From an uncultured Clostridia bacterium (GTDB lineage Bacteria > Bacillota > Clostridia > Oscillospirales > Oscillospiraceae), in contig CANBCW010000008.1 of the NCBI GenBank assembly GCA_947367115.1, positions 1 through 45,795 of the forward strand: a DNA stretch of 45,795 nucleotides. Direction: 5' to 3'. The notes beneath the pieces were generated by a model, which made no database searches, was not told the origin of the DNA, and worked only from the letters and a program-made list of their open reading frames with translations. The translations under genes and the position numbers were made by a program. The number at the start of each line of letters is the position of its first letter. Position 1 is the stretch's first letter. Positions 1-7,306 of the stretch are shown piece by piece.

Positions 1-315
1 AGACTTCTTTTCAACTGCTTCATGTTGATTATTGCATTGTGTATCCCCCAAGGATACAGCAATACGCTCCTTTCCTTGTATTGAATTATGGCATACTGAA
101 TACTGCTGCATCGGATGTACTGTTGTTTTTGCTGAAAAATATCGTAATAAATTAGCTAAAATGAACAAGATACGTGGAAGCAACAGCGTTTTTATCTTTA
201 TAATTTTAACAGTTTTTTGCTGGGATGTCAATGTTGCCAATCCGGGTGCGAGGCGCTTTTCGGGAGATCAGAAATAGAGCTATTTCAATGAATAATCGTA
301 AAAAAGCCGGATTTC
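1..315. other. Left-edge stretch without a supported gene
   Basis: This AT-richer stretch holds no reading frame I would defend. An 81-codon frame at 32-277 has no ribosome binding site, an unlikely composition and no recognisable motif. The start of the window may cut an upstream gene or its 3' region. The first clear signal is the promoter at 316-344. Confidence 0.5.
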
Positions 316-344
316 TTGACATTATCTTTGCGCTATGTTAGAGT
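316..344 (+). promoter_or_regulatory. Sigma-A promoter of the NhaC-type antiporter gene
   Basis: TTGACA (316-321) and TAGAGT (339-344) are separated by 17 bp. Transcription would start near 351, so the in-frame ATG at 335 cannot be the start and the ATG at 374 is favoured. Confidence 0.6.
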
Positions 345-373
345 TAATTCATTCTGCGCTGTGGAGGAAGAGA

Positions 374-1678
374 ATGAAAAAAGGGAATGCGCTCGCGCTG
401 CTGCCCATCGGCGTGTTTTTGTGGCTGTATCTGGGGCTGGGGCTGGTTTTCGAATATGTGATGAAGATTCCTATGGGCTTTTATAATGTCCCCATCGTGA
501 TTGCCTTCCTGGTGGCGATCCTGGTGGCTTGTCTGCAAAACAAAAAGCTGGAATTTGAAAAGAAGCTGGAGGTCATGGCTCGGGGCGTGGGCGATAAAAA
601 TATCATCACGATGTTGCTGATCTTTCTGGTCGCCGGTGCCTTTGTGGGTGTGGTCGGACGCAGCTCTGCCCGCAGCGTGGCTTATTTTATGCTTTCCATG
701 ATCCCTGCCCGGTTCAGCGTGGCGGTGCTGTTTGTGGTGGCCTGTTTTGTGTCCCTTGCCATGGGCACATCTGTGGGAACGATCACACTGATTGCGCCAA
801 TTGCCACAGAGGTAGCGCAGGCTACCGGCTTTGATGTGGCGCTGTGCGTGGGCGTTGTGGTCGGCGGTTCTATGTTCGGAGATAATCTGTCCTTTATTTC
901 TGACACCACCATTGCTGCGTGCAACGGTCAGGGCTGTGCTATGAAGGATAAATTCCGGGGAAATTTCTGGGTAGCCATGCCTGCGGCACTGGCAACACTG
1001 GCGATCGTACTGCTGATGACCGCTGGGAAGAACCCTCAGGCAATTACAGGTGAATACAGCCTGCTGCAGATTTTACCCTATGTACTGGTGCTGATCGGCG
1101 GCGTTGTGGGCATCAATGTGTTTGTGGTGCTTCTGATCGGCATTTTTTCCGGTGCGGTCATTATGCTGGGAACCGGCGAAACGCTGATCACCGATCTTCT
1201 GGCCAATATGGGCTCCGGCGCTGCCGGTATGTTTGAGACAAGCATGGTGGCCATCCTGGTGGCGGCAATGTGCGAACTGATTCGTGTCCACGGTGGTTTT
1301 GACGCGTTGCTTTACTTCATCCACAAGGTGTTCAAGGGCAATCAATGGGGGCAGATTGGTATGGGTTTGCTGGTGGGTGCCATGGACATCGCCACGGCCA
1401 ACAATACCGTAGCCATCGTTATGGCGAACCCCATCGCCAAGGAAATGAGCCAGGAATATGAGATTACGCCCCAGCGCTCTGCCTGCCTGCTGGATACCTT
1501 CTCCTGTGTGTTCCAGGGAATTATCCCCTATGGCGCACAGATGCTGGTGGCCATTTCTGCTGTGGCAGAAATGGGCTTGCAGCTCTCGGCATTTCAGATC
1601 ATGCAGTATCTGTTCTATCCCTACCTGCTGTTGGCAAGCTGCATTGTTTCTATCTTCCTGATTAAGAAAAAGAAGTGA
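374..1678 (+). CDS. Na+/H+ antiporter NhaC family protein
   Basis: A 434-residue integral membrane protein with about 11-12 hydrophobic segments that resembles the NhaC family (PF03553). This family exchanges sodium, or organic substrates such as malate/lactate, against protons in the cytoplasmic membrane. Visible family-like stretches are the glycine/serine-rich helix MGTSVGTITLIAPIA (about residues 133-147), GDNLSFISDTTIAA, and SGAAGMFETSMVAIL near residue 295. The protein ends in a short lysine-rich tail. The start at 374 is chosen because GGAGGAAG lies directly upstream and the promoter -10 box falls inside the 335 alternative. It is monocistronic, with a promoter in front and a strong terminator behind. 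The exact substrate cannot be read from the sequence. Confidence 0.85.
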   Translation: MKKGNALALLPIGVFLWLYLGLGLVFEYVMKIPMGFYNVPIVIAFLVAILVACLQNKKLEFEKKLEVMARGVGDKNIITMLLIFLVAGAFVGVVGRSSARSVAYFMLSMIPARFSVAVLFVVACFVSLAMGTSVGTITLIAPIATEVAQATGFDVALCVGVVVGGSMFGDNLSFISDTTIAACNGQGCAMKDKFRGNFWVAMPAALATLAIVLLMTAGKNPQAITGEYSLLQILPYVLVLIGGVVGINVFVVLLIGIFSGAVIMLGTGETLITDLLANMGSGAAGMFETSMVAILVAAMCELIRVHGGFDALLYFIHKVFKGNQWGQIGMGLLVGAMDIATANNTVAIVMANPIAKEMSQEYEITPQRSACLLDTFSCVFQGIIPYGAQMLVAISAVAEMGLQLSAFQIMQYLFYPYLLLASCIVSIFLIKKKK

Positions 1679-1687
1679 AAAAACATG

Positions 1688-1717
1688 ACTCCGGAAGGTG
1701 TTCTTCCGGAGTTTTTT
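1688..1717 (+). terminator. Rho-independent terminator after the antiporter gene
   Basis: A perfect 10 bp stem (1688-1697 with 1703-1712), a 5 nt loop, and a run of six T. Confidence 0.85.
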
Positions 1718-1749
1718 CAAAAAAACGAAAAATCACGCAGCGTCAGGGG

Positions 1750-1780
1750 TTGCTTGTGACGCTGCGTCATGTGCTAAAGT
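1750..1780 (+). promoter_or_regulatory. MerR-type promoter with palindromic operator in the spacer
   Basis: TTGCTT (1750-1755) and TAAAGT (1775-1780) are separated by an over-long 19 bp spacer. The spacer contains the perfect palindrome TGACGCTGCGTCA (1757-1769). A long spacer carrying a dyad is the hallmark of promoters controlled by MerR-family proteins, so the downstream regulator probably controls itself and the protease gene. A second, wider inverted repeat pairs 1735-1745 with 1757-1767. Confidence 0.65.
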
Positions 1781-1804
1781 AGGCACTGTAAGGAGGCGAA
1801 AGCT

Positions 1805-2530
1805 ATGTCCAAATATACGACCGGAGAGATTGCCAAGCTCTGCGGCATCACCGTCCGCACCGTCCAGTATTACGACAGCCGTGACATTCTTGTCCCCAGC
1901 GAATTGAGCGAGGGTGGGCGGCGGCTTTACTCTGAGGAAGATTTGAAGCGAATGAAGATCGTATGCTTCCTGCGGGAGCTGGATCTGCCCATCAACACCA
2001 TCGGTCAGCTTCTGCGGGAGGAGCATCCCGAGGACGTGATCGATCTGCTGCTGGAGCAGCAGGAGCAGTCACTCAGAGCTGAGATCGGTGAGCGCAGGGA
2101 GAAGCTGGAGAAGCTGGAGCGGCTGCAGCGGGAGCTGAAGAGCGTGGAGCATTTCTCCGTCGAATCCATCGGCGACATAGCTCATGTTATGGAAAACAAG
2201 AAAAAACTGCGCAGAATCCATGGTACTATGCTGGGGGTGGGCATCCCACTGGATATCATCGAGTGGGCGACCCTGGCCTACGCCATTGCGACGGGCATAT
2301 GGTGGCCCTTTGTCGTGGGATTGGTTATCATCATCGCCGGCGCCGCGTGGATGGTCAACTACTATTATAAGAACGTTGCCTATATCTGCCCCCAGTGCCA
2401 CACGGTGTTCAAGCCCCGGTTTTGGGAAATGTTCTGGGCTGGACACACCCCCACCACCCGAAAGCTGACCTGCTGCGCCTGCGGCCATAAGGGCTTCTGT
2501 GTGGAGACCTATGGAGGTGACCGGTCATGA
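1805..2530 (+). CDS. Membrane-embedded MerR family transcriptional regulator with zinc ribbon
   Basis: A 241-residue protein with a typical MerR winged helix at residues 4-72 (TTGEIAKLCGITVRTVQYYD) and a Glu/Lys/Leu-rich dimerisation coiled coil at about 80-115. The C-terminus is unusual. Two hydrophobic segments at about 142-164 and 166-187 form a probable membrane hairpin, followed by a Cys-rich zinc ribbon (C195-x2-C198, then C223/C224, C226 and C232). Most MerR proteins are soluble, so this one is probably tethered to the membrane with the DNA-binding domain and ribbon both in the cytoplasm. Its stop codon overlaps the start of the CPBP protease gene by 4 nt, which implies coupled translation. 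The promoter carries a MerR-type dyad, suggesting autoregulation. The inducer is unknown. Confidence 0.85.
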   Translation: MSKYTTGEIAKLCGITVRTVQYYDSRDILVPSELSEGGRRLYSEEDLKRMKIVCFLRELDLPINTIGQLLREEHPEDVIDLLLEQQEQSLRAEIGERREKLEKLERLQRELKSVEHFSVESIGDIAHVMENKKKLRRIHGTMLGVGIPLDIIEWATLAYAIATGIWWPFVVGLVIIIAGAAWMVNYYYKNVAYICPQCHTVFKPRFWEMFWAGHTPTTRKLTCCACGHKGFCVETYGGDRS

Positions 2531-3279
2531 AAAAGCTGAAAAAGCCGCTGCTGTTTACGCTGGCGCTGCTGCCCATTGCCGCCATTGGGGGCTGGTTCAC
2601 GGTGCTGTACCAGATGGATCTGTATGATCCGTCGGTCTTTGAAGAGGCGGTGGCACAGCTTGGCAGCATGGAGGTTCTCATACTGATCTCTGTGGTTCAG
2701 GTGATCGGCTATGCCGCTTTCTGCGGTTTCTTCGGATATCTGCTGTCAGACAAGCTGGGCATGATGCGACCCATTCGCTTTGAAAAGGCTCCGCTGCTGA
2801 AAAGCCTGCTGATCTGCGTGGTGTGCGGCGTGATCTTCAGCCTGGATTATTGGACGTTTGGGCAGTGGATCCCCGCCGTGGGTGAAGCCACGGCCGCCGG
2901 TGTCAGCCTGAACGCGCTGATCGCGTCCGTTCTTTACGGCGGCGTCATCGAGGAAGTGATGATGCGTCTGTTTGTCATGTCCTTGATCGCCTGGCTGATC
3001 TGGAAGCTCTTCTTCCGCAGACATGAAACAGCCCCGGTGGGTGTGATCATTGCGGCCAATGTGGTCGCGGCGCTGCTGTTCGCGGCAGGCCATCTGCCCG
3101 CAACAGCTATGATGTTCGGCAGCGTCACCGTTCCGATTTTGCTGCGGTGCTTCCTGCTCAACGGCGGTTTCGGACTGCTTTTTGGCTGGCTGTACAGCAA
3201 ATACGGCATCCATTACGCCATGCTGGGTCATGCGCTGCTGCATATCATCAGTAAGACGATCTGGTTCCTCTTTATCTGA
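2527..3279 (+). CDS. CPBP family intramembrane glutamic protease (CAAX/Abi type)
   Basis: A 250-residue protein with about 6-7 membrane segments. It shows the CPBP (PF02517) signature: E142-E143-x3-R147 in IEEVMMRLF, a second-motif histidine in AAGHLP (H189), and a third motif, GHALLHIIS, with H235 and H239. These residues form the intramembrane glutamate protease site in this family. Family members process prenylated or transmembrane peptides, serve in bacteriocin self-protection, or release membrane-bound regulators. Here the gene is fused in translation to a membrane-embedded MerR regulator (ATGA overlap), so that regulator is an obvious candidate substrate or partner; this is inference. 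A good ribosome site, GGAGGTGA, lies inside the MerR coding end. Confidence 0.85.
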   Translation: MKKLKKPLLFTLALLPIAAIGGWFTVLYQMDLYDPSVFEEAVAQLGSMEVLILISVVQVIGYAAFCGFFGYLLSDKLGMMRPIRFEKAPLLKSLLICVVCGVIFSLDYWTFGQWIPAVGEATAAGVSLNALIASVLYGGVIEEVMMRLFVMSLIAWLIWKLFFRRHETAPVGVIIAANVVAALLFAAGHLPATAMMFGSVTVPILLRCFLLNGGFGLLFGWLYSKYGIHYAMLGHALLHIISKTIWFLFI

Positions 3280-3290
3280 ATTCACAGCAA

Positions 3291-3326
3291 AAATCCGCCT
3301 GCGGAGAGCAGGCGGATTTTTATATT
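3291..3326. terminator. Bidirectional terminator between the CPBP and pullulanase genes
   Basis: A perfect 12 bp stem (3291-3302 with 3308-3319) with loop GGAGA, A-rich on the left and T-rich on the right. It can end transcripts converging from both strands. Confidence 0.8.
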
Positions 3327-5702
3327 TTACTGCTTGCGCTTTTTACAGATGATCACGATTACCAAAACCGCGATTATGACTGCCGCGAAAATGGGAATAA
3401 GGAAACCAATATGGAAAGAATCAGGCTCATCAGGTGTGGCTGCGGGCTCCTGCACCAGCACCATGGCGCTGATGGCATCCACGGTCACACTGCCGCTGGC
3501 AGTGCCCAGCACAGTGGTACCGGCATTCTCACCGTTGACGTAAATGTTCCACGAACCTTCGGGCAGGGTGATGGTGGCTGCCTCGGCCTTGGGGTTGAAG
3601 ATGACAACCAGACCGTTGCTGGTCTCACCGTTGACACCGCCATTGATATGGAAGGCATTAATATTGCTGTCCGGGGTGTCAAGAGCCGTGATGTTGGCGG
3701 AGACATCTTCCGCGGAGGTCATCCGCAGAGCGGGGTGAGCCTTGCGGAAGGCAATCAGACCTTTATAATAATTGTACACATCCTGATATGCTGCGTTGTT
3801 CAGGTCATCCCATTTCAGGTTATTGATCTCATCGGAACTCTTATAGCTGTTGTGGTCGTAGCCGCCCTCACCGTTGGGCTTGGAACGAAGCATTTCCTCG
3901 CCGGCCTGGAAGAAGGGGGTGCCCTGAGAGGTCATGACGATGGCAGCAGCCAAATTGTTCATTTTGATCCGTTCTTCCTCGGAGTTGTTCCGTGTAGACA
4001 GGATCAGCTTGTCGTACAGCGCCAGATTGTCATGGCAGGAGGCGTAGTTGATGGTTTGTGTGGGGCTCTTGCACCAGGAGGGGGAGCCCAGGAAGCAATT
4101 GGCGATGGTGCCGGCATAACCGCCGGTTCCGGCGACGTAGCCGGACTTCTCATCGGAGCCCATAGGGCCGCGGATGGCATCCCGGAGCGTGTCGGAGAAA
4201 TAGGCGAAGTTAGGAGTCTCAGTGGAGTTTTTCTGGGTAGCCATGGTGTAGCCGTCTTTGGTCACTTCGGTGTCCATGGTCCAGCCTTCACCGTAGAAGA
4301 TCACGTTAGGATGCGTCTTGTGGACTTCTTCCACAACAGCGTTGATGGTCTCGGTGTCGATCAGACCCACCAGATCAAACCGGAATCCATCAATGTGGTA
4401 TTCGTCAGCCCAGTATTTCACAGAGTCAACGATGTACTTCTTGACCATGGAGCGCTCAGACGCGGTATCGTTGCCGCAGCCGGAGCCTGCGGAATAGTAA
4501 CCCTTAGGAGTCACACGGCTGAAATATTGAGGGACGATCTGGTTGAAGCAGAAAGTCTCCGCATTGTAAACATGGTTGTACACCACGTCCATGATGACGC
4601 TGATGCCGTTATCGTGAAGACCCTTGACCATTTGCTTGAATTCCTTGACACGGACTTCGCCGTTGTAGGGATCGGTGGAGTAGGAGCCTTCGGGGACATT
4701 GTAGTTCAGAGGATCATAGCCCCAGTTGAACTGAGGTGTGTCCAGCTTGCTTTCATCTACGGAGGCGTAGTCATAGCTGGGCAGCAGATGAACATGGGTG
4801 ATACCCAGATCTTTCATGTGATCCAGGCCGGTGGGGATACCCTGGCTGTTGGTGGTGCCGGTTTCGATCAGGCCAAGGAACTTGCCTTTGTTGGTGATGC
4901 CGGAGCTTTCGTCCACGCTAAGGTCACGAACATGGAGTTCATAGATCACAGCGTCGGTGATGCTGCTGCCGTAGTGAGGATCCTTGTCGTTTTCCCAGCC
5001 GTCAGGGTCGGTAGCGTCCAGATCGATGACCATGGCGCGCAGACCGTTAACGCCGGTGGTGCGGGCGTAGGGATCGCAGGCTTCGTTGGTTACACCGTCC
5101 ACATCAACCAGATATGTATAGTAGACACCGTTCAGATCGCCGCTTTTTTCGGCCACCCAGGTGCCGTTGACATCAGCGGTCATTTCGATCTGCTCGATCC
5201 GGTCATCGGTACCGGGGGTGCCGCTTTTGTACAGGTTGACCTTAACGGCAGTAGCGGTAGGAGCCCAGAGCCGGAAGACGGTCTTGTCGGCGGTATATGT
5301 GGCACCCAAATCATTGCCGGAATAGGTGTATTCCGCCTCAAATTCGTCGGTGGAGTAGTAGCTGGGGGTATAGAGCTTGGTTTCAACGCCGAGACAGCGG
5401 ATGGTGTATTCGCAGCGCAGATCCAGCGGTTCTGCTGTCACAATGGTATAGATGTTGCTTTTGTCGGGCGTGACGGAGGCAATGGCCACTTCACCTTCGG
5501 GGCCGATGATCTTGAAGGCGGTATCGGGGTCGTCTACAGCAGCAGACAGCTTTACACGGATACCGACATCCTCCTTATAGATGTTGTCCTTGATCTGGAT
5601 TTCCGCTTCTTCGGCGGCAAAAGCGGGGCAGGCAAAGGCGGTCAATGCCAGCACCAGCGCCAACAGCAGGGCAAGAACACGATGGATACGATGCGTTTTC
5701 AT
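3327..5702 (-). CDS. pulA: Secreted, membrane-anchored type I pullulanase (GH13)
   Basis: A 791-residue debranching enzyme that hydrolyses alpha-1,6 bonds of pullulan, amylopectin or limit dextrins outside the cell. In order it has a signal peptide (cleavage near ACPAFAAEE), an N-terminal beta domain, a CBM48-type domain (TVFRLWAPTATAVKVNLY, about residue 145), then the GH13 barrel. The pullulanase signature NWGYDPLNYNVPEGSYS is present. Catalytic regions are region I DVVYNHVYN, region II GFRFDLVG (nucleophile D443), region III FYGEGW (acid/base E472) and region IV CHDN (D558). The C-terminus is a hydrophobic helix followed by KKRKQ with no LPxTG, so it should be held in the cytoplasmic membrane and face outward. 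The start at 5702 follows GGAAAGGAGC; the longer frame adds six codons without a better site. It lies divergent from the CBM26 surface protein. Confidence 0.93.
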   Translation of the reverse strand: MKTHRIHRVLALLLALVLALTAFACPAFAAEEAEIQIKDNIYKEDVGIRVKLSAAVDDPDTAFKIIGPEGEVAIASVTPDKSNIYTIVTAEPLDLRCEYTIRCLGVETKLYTPSYYSTDEFEAEYTYSGNDLGATYTADKTVFRLWAPTATAVKVNLYKSGTPGTDDRIEQIEMTADVNGTWVAEKSGDLNGVYYTYLVDVDGVTNEACDPYARTTGVNGLRAMVIDLDATDPDGWENDKDPHYGSSITDAVIYELHVRDLSVDESSGITNKGKFLGLIETGTTNSQGIPTGLDHMKDLGITHVHLLPSYDYASVDESKLDTPQFNWGYDPLNYNVPEGSYSTDPYNGEVRVKEFKQMVKGLHDNGISVIMDVVYNHVYNAETFCFNQIVPQYFSRVTPKGYYSAGSGCGNDTASERSMVKKYIVDSVKYWADEYHIDGFRFDLVGLIDTETINAVVEEVHKTHPNVIFYGEGWTMDTEVTKDGYTMATQKNSTETPNFAYFSDTLRDAIRGPMGSDEKSGYVAGTGGYAGTIANCFLGSPSWCKSPTQTINYASCHDNLALYDKLILSTRNNSEEERIKMNNLAAAIVMTSQGTPFFQAGEEMLRSKPNGEGGYDHNSYKSSDEINNLKWDDLNNAAYQDVYNYYKGLIAFRKAHPALRMTSAEDVSANITALDTPDSNINAFHINGGVNGETSNGLVVIFNPKAEAATITLPEGSWNIYVNGENAGTTVLGTASGSVTVDAISAMVLVQEPAATPDEPDSFHIGFLIPIFAAVIIAVLVIVIICKKRKQ

Positions 5703-5761
5703 AATAGCTCCTTTCCACAATAAACAAAAAGCAATGTTTATTTGTGCGTGATTATGTACGA

Positions 5762-5790
5762 ATTATACTATATGAATTATTCTGTGTAAA
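5762..5790 (-). promoter_or_regulatory. Promoter of pulA
   Basis: On the minus strand TTTACA (5785-5790) is followed by exactly 17 bp and TATAAT (5762-5767), a near-consensus sigma-A promoter about 60 bp from the pulA start. Confidence 0.8.
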
Positions 5791-5843
5791 GCACTTTCTT
5801 GCGGATTTTGCGGCTTTCCTGCCGGCAGACAAGGACGGAAAAC

Positions 5844-5861
5844 TACGAAACCGGTTTCGTA
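5844..5861. promoter_or_regulatory. LacI-family operator 1 (perfect palindrome)
   Basis: TACGAAACCGGTTTCGTA is an 18 bp perfect palindrome with the central CG typical of LacI/GalR/CcpA-family operators. It lies about 54 bp upstream of the pulA -35 box rather than over the promoter. The probable ligand is the LacI-type protein at 12049-13062 (inference). Confidence 0.75.
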
Positions 5862-5977
5862 AACGGACAGGGATGACCAAAATCAGAGATGGGATCACAC
5901 CCGGTCAGAAGCGGAAAAAACACCGTGAATGTGTATAAATCGACTGGTTTTTCTTTGTGCATCATGCCGCCCCAAAC

Positions 5978-5995
5978 AACGAAAGCGGTTTCGTT
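5978..5995. promoter_or_regulatory. LacI-family operator 2
   Basis: AACGAAAGCGGTTTCGTT matches operator 1 in its outer half-sites (ACGAAA and TTTCGT), with one mismatch to perfect symmetry. It ends 8 bp before the -35 box of the CBM26-gene promoter, a position more usual for an activator than for a repressor. Confidence 0.75.
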
Positions 5996-6003
5996 AATCG
6001 GCG

Positions 6004-6032
6004 TTGACGGTCAAAAAATGGAGTGCTATATT
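6004..6032 (+). promoter_or_regulatory. Promoter of the CBM26/maltodextrin operon
   Basis: TTGACG (6004-6009), a 17 bp spacer and TATATT (6027-6032). The first gene starts at 6068 behind AGGAGG. Confidence 0.8.
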
Positions 6033-6067
6033 GGGCTCAGCGATAAAAAATACAGGAGGTAAGATCC

Positions 6068-7237
6068 ATGAAAAAGATGATCGCAATTCTGATCGCAGTG
6101 ATGCTCTGTGTATCCTGCCTGTCCCTGACGGCCTTCGCGGCTGAGTCGGACGAGATGATCCCTGTTGTTGTGAGTGTGCCGGAAGGCTGGGATGCCCCTA
6201 ACCTGTGGGCATGGGCGGATGATGGCACCAACGCCTTTGCCGCATGGCCCGGCGAAGCGATGGAAGAACTGGAAGATGGCTGGTACTATACTTATGTTCC
6301 CGGTTATGTCCAGAATGTGATCGTCAATGCCAACCAGGGTACCGATGCTGCCATCCAGACGGACGGTATCGCTGTGGAAGCCGGTAAGGGCGTCTGGATC
6401 ACTGTGGCCGAGGATAAGACGGCCGCCGTTTCCTACGATGCGCAGACCACTGCGGAGATCCCCGCGTATGTTGAGAAGTTCATTGTCCATGCTTATGTCC
6501 CTCTGGAGTGGAAAACTGCCGCTCTGTGGGCGTGGTCGGCACCCGACGGAACCAATGCTTTTGAAAGCTGGCCTGGTGAGGCGATGGCAGAGGGCGAGAA
6601 TGGCTGGTTTACTGCCAAGGCTCCTGTTTGGGTCAACTCCATCATCATCAGCGGTAATGATGGTGCGGCCAAGACGGAGGATGTATCCATCGAGGCGAAG
6701 GAGCTGTGGATCACCGTTTATGAGGATCTGACCTATGACCTGAGCTACGAGGATCCGGACAAAGCTGTGGAGAATATCACCGTTCATGCCCAGGTTCCCG
6801 CGGATTGGTCTGCCCCCAACTGCTGGGCATGGTCCGCGCCTGACGGCACCAATGCGTTCAGTTCCTGGCCGGGTGAAGCCCTGACTCTGAATGGCAACTG
6901 GTACACCATCGAGGTTCCCGGCTGGATCAATTCCGTTATTATCAATGCCAACGAAGGCACTATCCAGACTTCGGATCTGTCCGTTGAGGCTGGCAAGGAT
7001 GTGTGGGTCGTTGTAACCGATAAGGATAATGCCGCTGTTTCCTATGAGGAGCCCTCCGGTGAGGTCACCCCACCCGCAACGGAACCCCAGGAGACAAAAC
7101 CTGCCGAGACTCAGCCGACGCAGCCGGATGCTCAGGAGCCTGAGCCCAGCAACACCGGCCTGATCATTGGCATCCTTGCGGCTGTTGCTGTGGTAATTGC
7201 CGTTGTGGTGGTTGTAATGATCAAAAAGAAGAAGTAA
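6068..7237 (+). CDS. Surface starch-binding protein with three CBM26-like modules
   Basis: A 389-residue secreted protein with a signal peptide ending near TAFAA (residue 25). Three tandem repeats of about 90 residues follow (roughly 33-123, 138-226, 238-328). Each contains the pattern WAW-x-PDGTNAF-x2-WPGEA and a later G-x-W-[IV]-x-V segment, which resembles CBM26 starch-binding modules with their stacking tryptophans. After a Pro/Thr/Glu-rich linker comes a transmembrane helix (about 361-384) and a KKKK tail. It has no catalytic domain, so the likely role is to hold starch or maltodextrin at the cell surface for the pullulanase and the importer, much as SusE/F-type proteins do in Bacteroidota; this analogy is inference. 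It is the first gene of the operon and is separated from the binding-protein gene by a strong hairpin. Confidence 0.85.
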   Translation: MKKMIAILIAVMLCVSCLSLTAFAAESDEMIPVVVSVPEGWDAPNLWAWADDGTNAFAAWPGEAMEELEDGWYYTYVPGYVQNVIVNANQGTDAAIQTDGIAVEAGKGVWITVAEDKTAAVSYDAQTTAEIPAYVEKFIVHAYVPLEWKTAALWAWSAPDGTNAFESWPGEAMAEGENGWFTAKAPVWVNSIIISGNDGAAKTEDVSIEAKELWITVYEDLTYDLSYEDPDKAVENITVHAQVPADWSAPNCWAWSAPDGTNAFSSWPGEALTLNGNWYTIEVPGWINSVIINANEGTIQTSDLSVEAGKDVWVVVTDKDNAAVSYEEPSGEVTPPATEPQETKPAETQPTQPDAQEPEPSNTGLIIGILAAVAVVIAVVVVVMIKKKK

Positions 7238-7251
7238 GATAAGTACCGTCA

Positions 7252-7280
7252 TGCGGGTACACGGTCACCGTGTACCCGCA
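7252..7280 (+). other. Intercistronic stem-loop within the maltodextrin operon
   Basis: A nearly perfect 29 nt palindrome (7252-7265 pairs with 7267-7280 around one central base) without a T run. It is more likely an mRNA-stability or processing hairpin protecting the upstream message than a full terminator. Confidence 0.6.
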
Positions 7281-7306
7281 TTGTGCAACCAAAGGAGGAA
7301 AACGGT

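Larger units (their letters stand above)
5703..6067. promoter_or_regulatory. Divergent control region of the starch locus
   Basis: This 365 bp region between pulA and the CBM26 gene contains no gene. It holds one strong promoter for each arm and two LacI-type operators, all listed separately. A 64-codon frame at 5744-5938 overlaps the pulA promoter and has no ribosome site, so I do not count it. Confidence 0.8.

Noticed and set aside
32..277. 81-codon frame near the left edge
   Set aside because: It has no ribosome binding site, an implausible composition and no supporting promoter.
335..373. Upstream start of the antiporter gene at 335
   Set aside because: The promoter -10 box (339-344) falls inside this extension, so it cannot be translated from that promoter; 374 has a ribosome site.
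3411..5723. 770-codon open frame antisense to the pullulanase gene
   Set aside because: It is a by-product of codon bias on the opposite strand. Its product is Gly/Val/His-rich without motifs, while the minus strand encodes a complete GH13 enzyme.
5744..5938. 64-codon frame in the divergent control region
   Set aside because: It overlaps the pulA promoter and operator 1 and has no ribosome site.
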